This document shows, piece after piece, positions 40,182 to 40,453 of a stretch of 40,453 nucleotides of DNA. Source of the DNA: Candidatus Hydrothermus pacificus (GTDB lineage: Bacteria; Hydrothermota; Hydrothermia; Hydrothermales; Hydrothermaceae); assembly GCA_002011615.1 (NCBI GenBank), contig MTOH01000005.1, positions 47,199-87,651 on the forward strand. The letters run 5' to 3'. Positions within the stretch are counted from its first letter, which is position 1. Every line of letters begins with the position of its first letter. Under the pieces are notes generated by a model that ran no database searches, was not told the origin of the DNA, and saw nothing but the letters and a program-made list of their open reading frames with translations. The position numbers and the translations under genes were made by a program.

Positions 40182-40453
40182 TTACTTCAGTATAACTCCT
40201 TTTTTAATTCCCTTATAAGTTTCGGTTTCAAGTTTTATAAAATAAACACCCTGAGAAGTTTTCTCTGTGTTCCATTTAACCCTGTAATTTCCAGGTTTTA
40301 AGATTCTGCCCCGAATAAGTTTCTGGACACATCTTCCAGTAACATCGTATACTAAGAGGTTAACCTTTTCCTTATGTGCCAGGTCAAAAACTATTTCAGC
40401 ATTTCTTGAAAGAGGATTGGGGACAGCACCGAGAAGTCTTGTAACCTTTGGTG
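40182..40453 (-). CDS. C-terminal end of a secreted protein with FlgD-Ig / type IX-like sorting domain (5' part outside window)
   Basis: Reading the minus strand from the window edge gives about 90 residues of open frame ending at TAA (40182-40184). The sequence contains LLGAVPNPLSRNAEIVFDL, LLVYDVTGRCVQKL, PGNYRVKWN and SQGVYFIKLETETYKG, followed by KKGVILK at the end. This is the FlgD Ig-like C-terminal domain, called a T9SS type A-like sorting domain in Bacteroidetes-related lineages and common at the ends of large surface proteins in WOR-3-like genomes. The catalytic or structural part lies beyond the window. It converges with the DUF3467 gene with a 19-bp gap. Confidence 0.82.
   Translation of the reverse strand, partial: PKVTRLLGAVPNPLSRNAEIVFDLAHKEKVNLLVYDVTGRCVQKLIRGRILKPGNYRVKWNTEKTSQGVYFIKLETETYKGIKKGVILK

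Noticed and set aside
1-40453. CRISPR arrays, insertion sequences, prophage genes, rRNA
   Set aside because: No regularly spaced repeats, transposase or phage motifs, or rRNA stretches were found on reading both strands.

Overview
The window comes from an AT-rich, probably thermophilic bacterium with a two-membrane envelope. Arg codons are mostly AGA/AGG and Ile codons often ATA. Envelope markers are a TamB-like protein, a Wza-like export protein with its Wzz-like partner, an outer-membrane barrel-like protein ending in Phe, and a secreted protein with a FlgD-Ig/type-IX-like C-terminal domain. With the archaeal-type repair enzyme EndoQ, this mix suggests an uncultured lineage such as candidate phylum WOR-3/Stahlbacteria. 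That placement is inferred, not shown. I see no insertion sequence, prophage, CRISPR array or rRNA.

Layout. (1) 2-2464 (+): 3' part of a barrel-like outer-membrane protein with Gly-rich repeats. (2) 2528-12060 (+): a tightly packed run headed by an ECF sigma factor, its zinc anti-sigma factor and an HtrA homologue that has lost all three catalytic residues. It continues with a class III aminotransferase, a methyltransferase, EndoQ, histidine ammonia-lyase and TamB. A sigma-W/M-like ECF promoter lies just before the sigma gene, suggesting autoregulation. (3) 21739-12061 (-): fabH-fabD-CorC; then, from its own consensus promoter, a large GGDEF-STAND ATPase-helical repeat fusion with an uncharacterised partner; then a Wza-like/Wzz-like pair. 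(4) 21834-22061 (+): tRNA-His and tRNA-Arg. (5) 28996-22096 (-): a seven-gene operon led by a divergent EF-G-like GTPase, followed by a small exported protein, four uncharacterised membrane proteins and an alkaline-phosphatase-superfamily enzyme. This is the best candidate here for an undescribed system. (6) 29318-32160 (+): Rrf2/IscR-like regulator, iscS, nadA and iscU, i.e. Fe-S cluster assembly with the Fe-S enzyme of NAD synthesis. (7) 32340-38074 (+): tig-clpP-clpX-metG-tatD. (8) 38108-40162 (+): polyprenyl diphosphate synthase, PtsN-like EIIA, a zinc-ribbon protein and a DUF3467 protein. (9) 40182-40453 (-): C-terminus of a secreted protein.

Regulation can be partly read. Several operons have good TTGaca-N17/18-TATAAT promoters. 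At fabH, the GGDEF gene, the Wza-like gene and the prenyl synthase gene, the -10 box ends only 8-12 nt before the start codon, which predicts leaderless or nearly leaderless mRNAs. Internal operon genes instead use GGAGG-type ribosome binding sites, so both modes of initiation seem to coexist.
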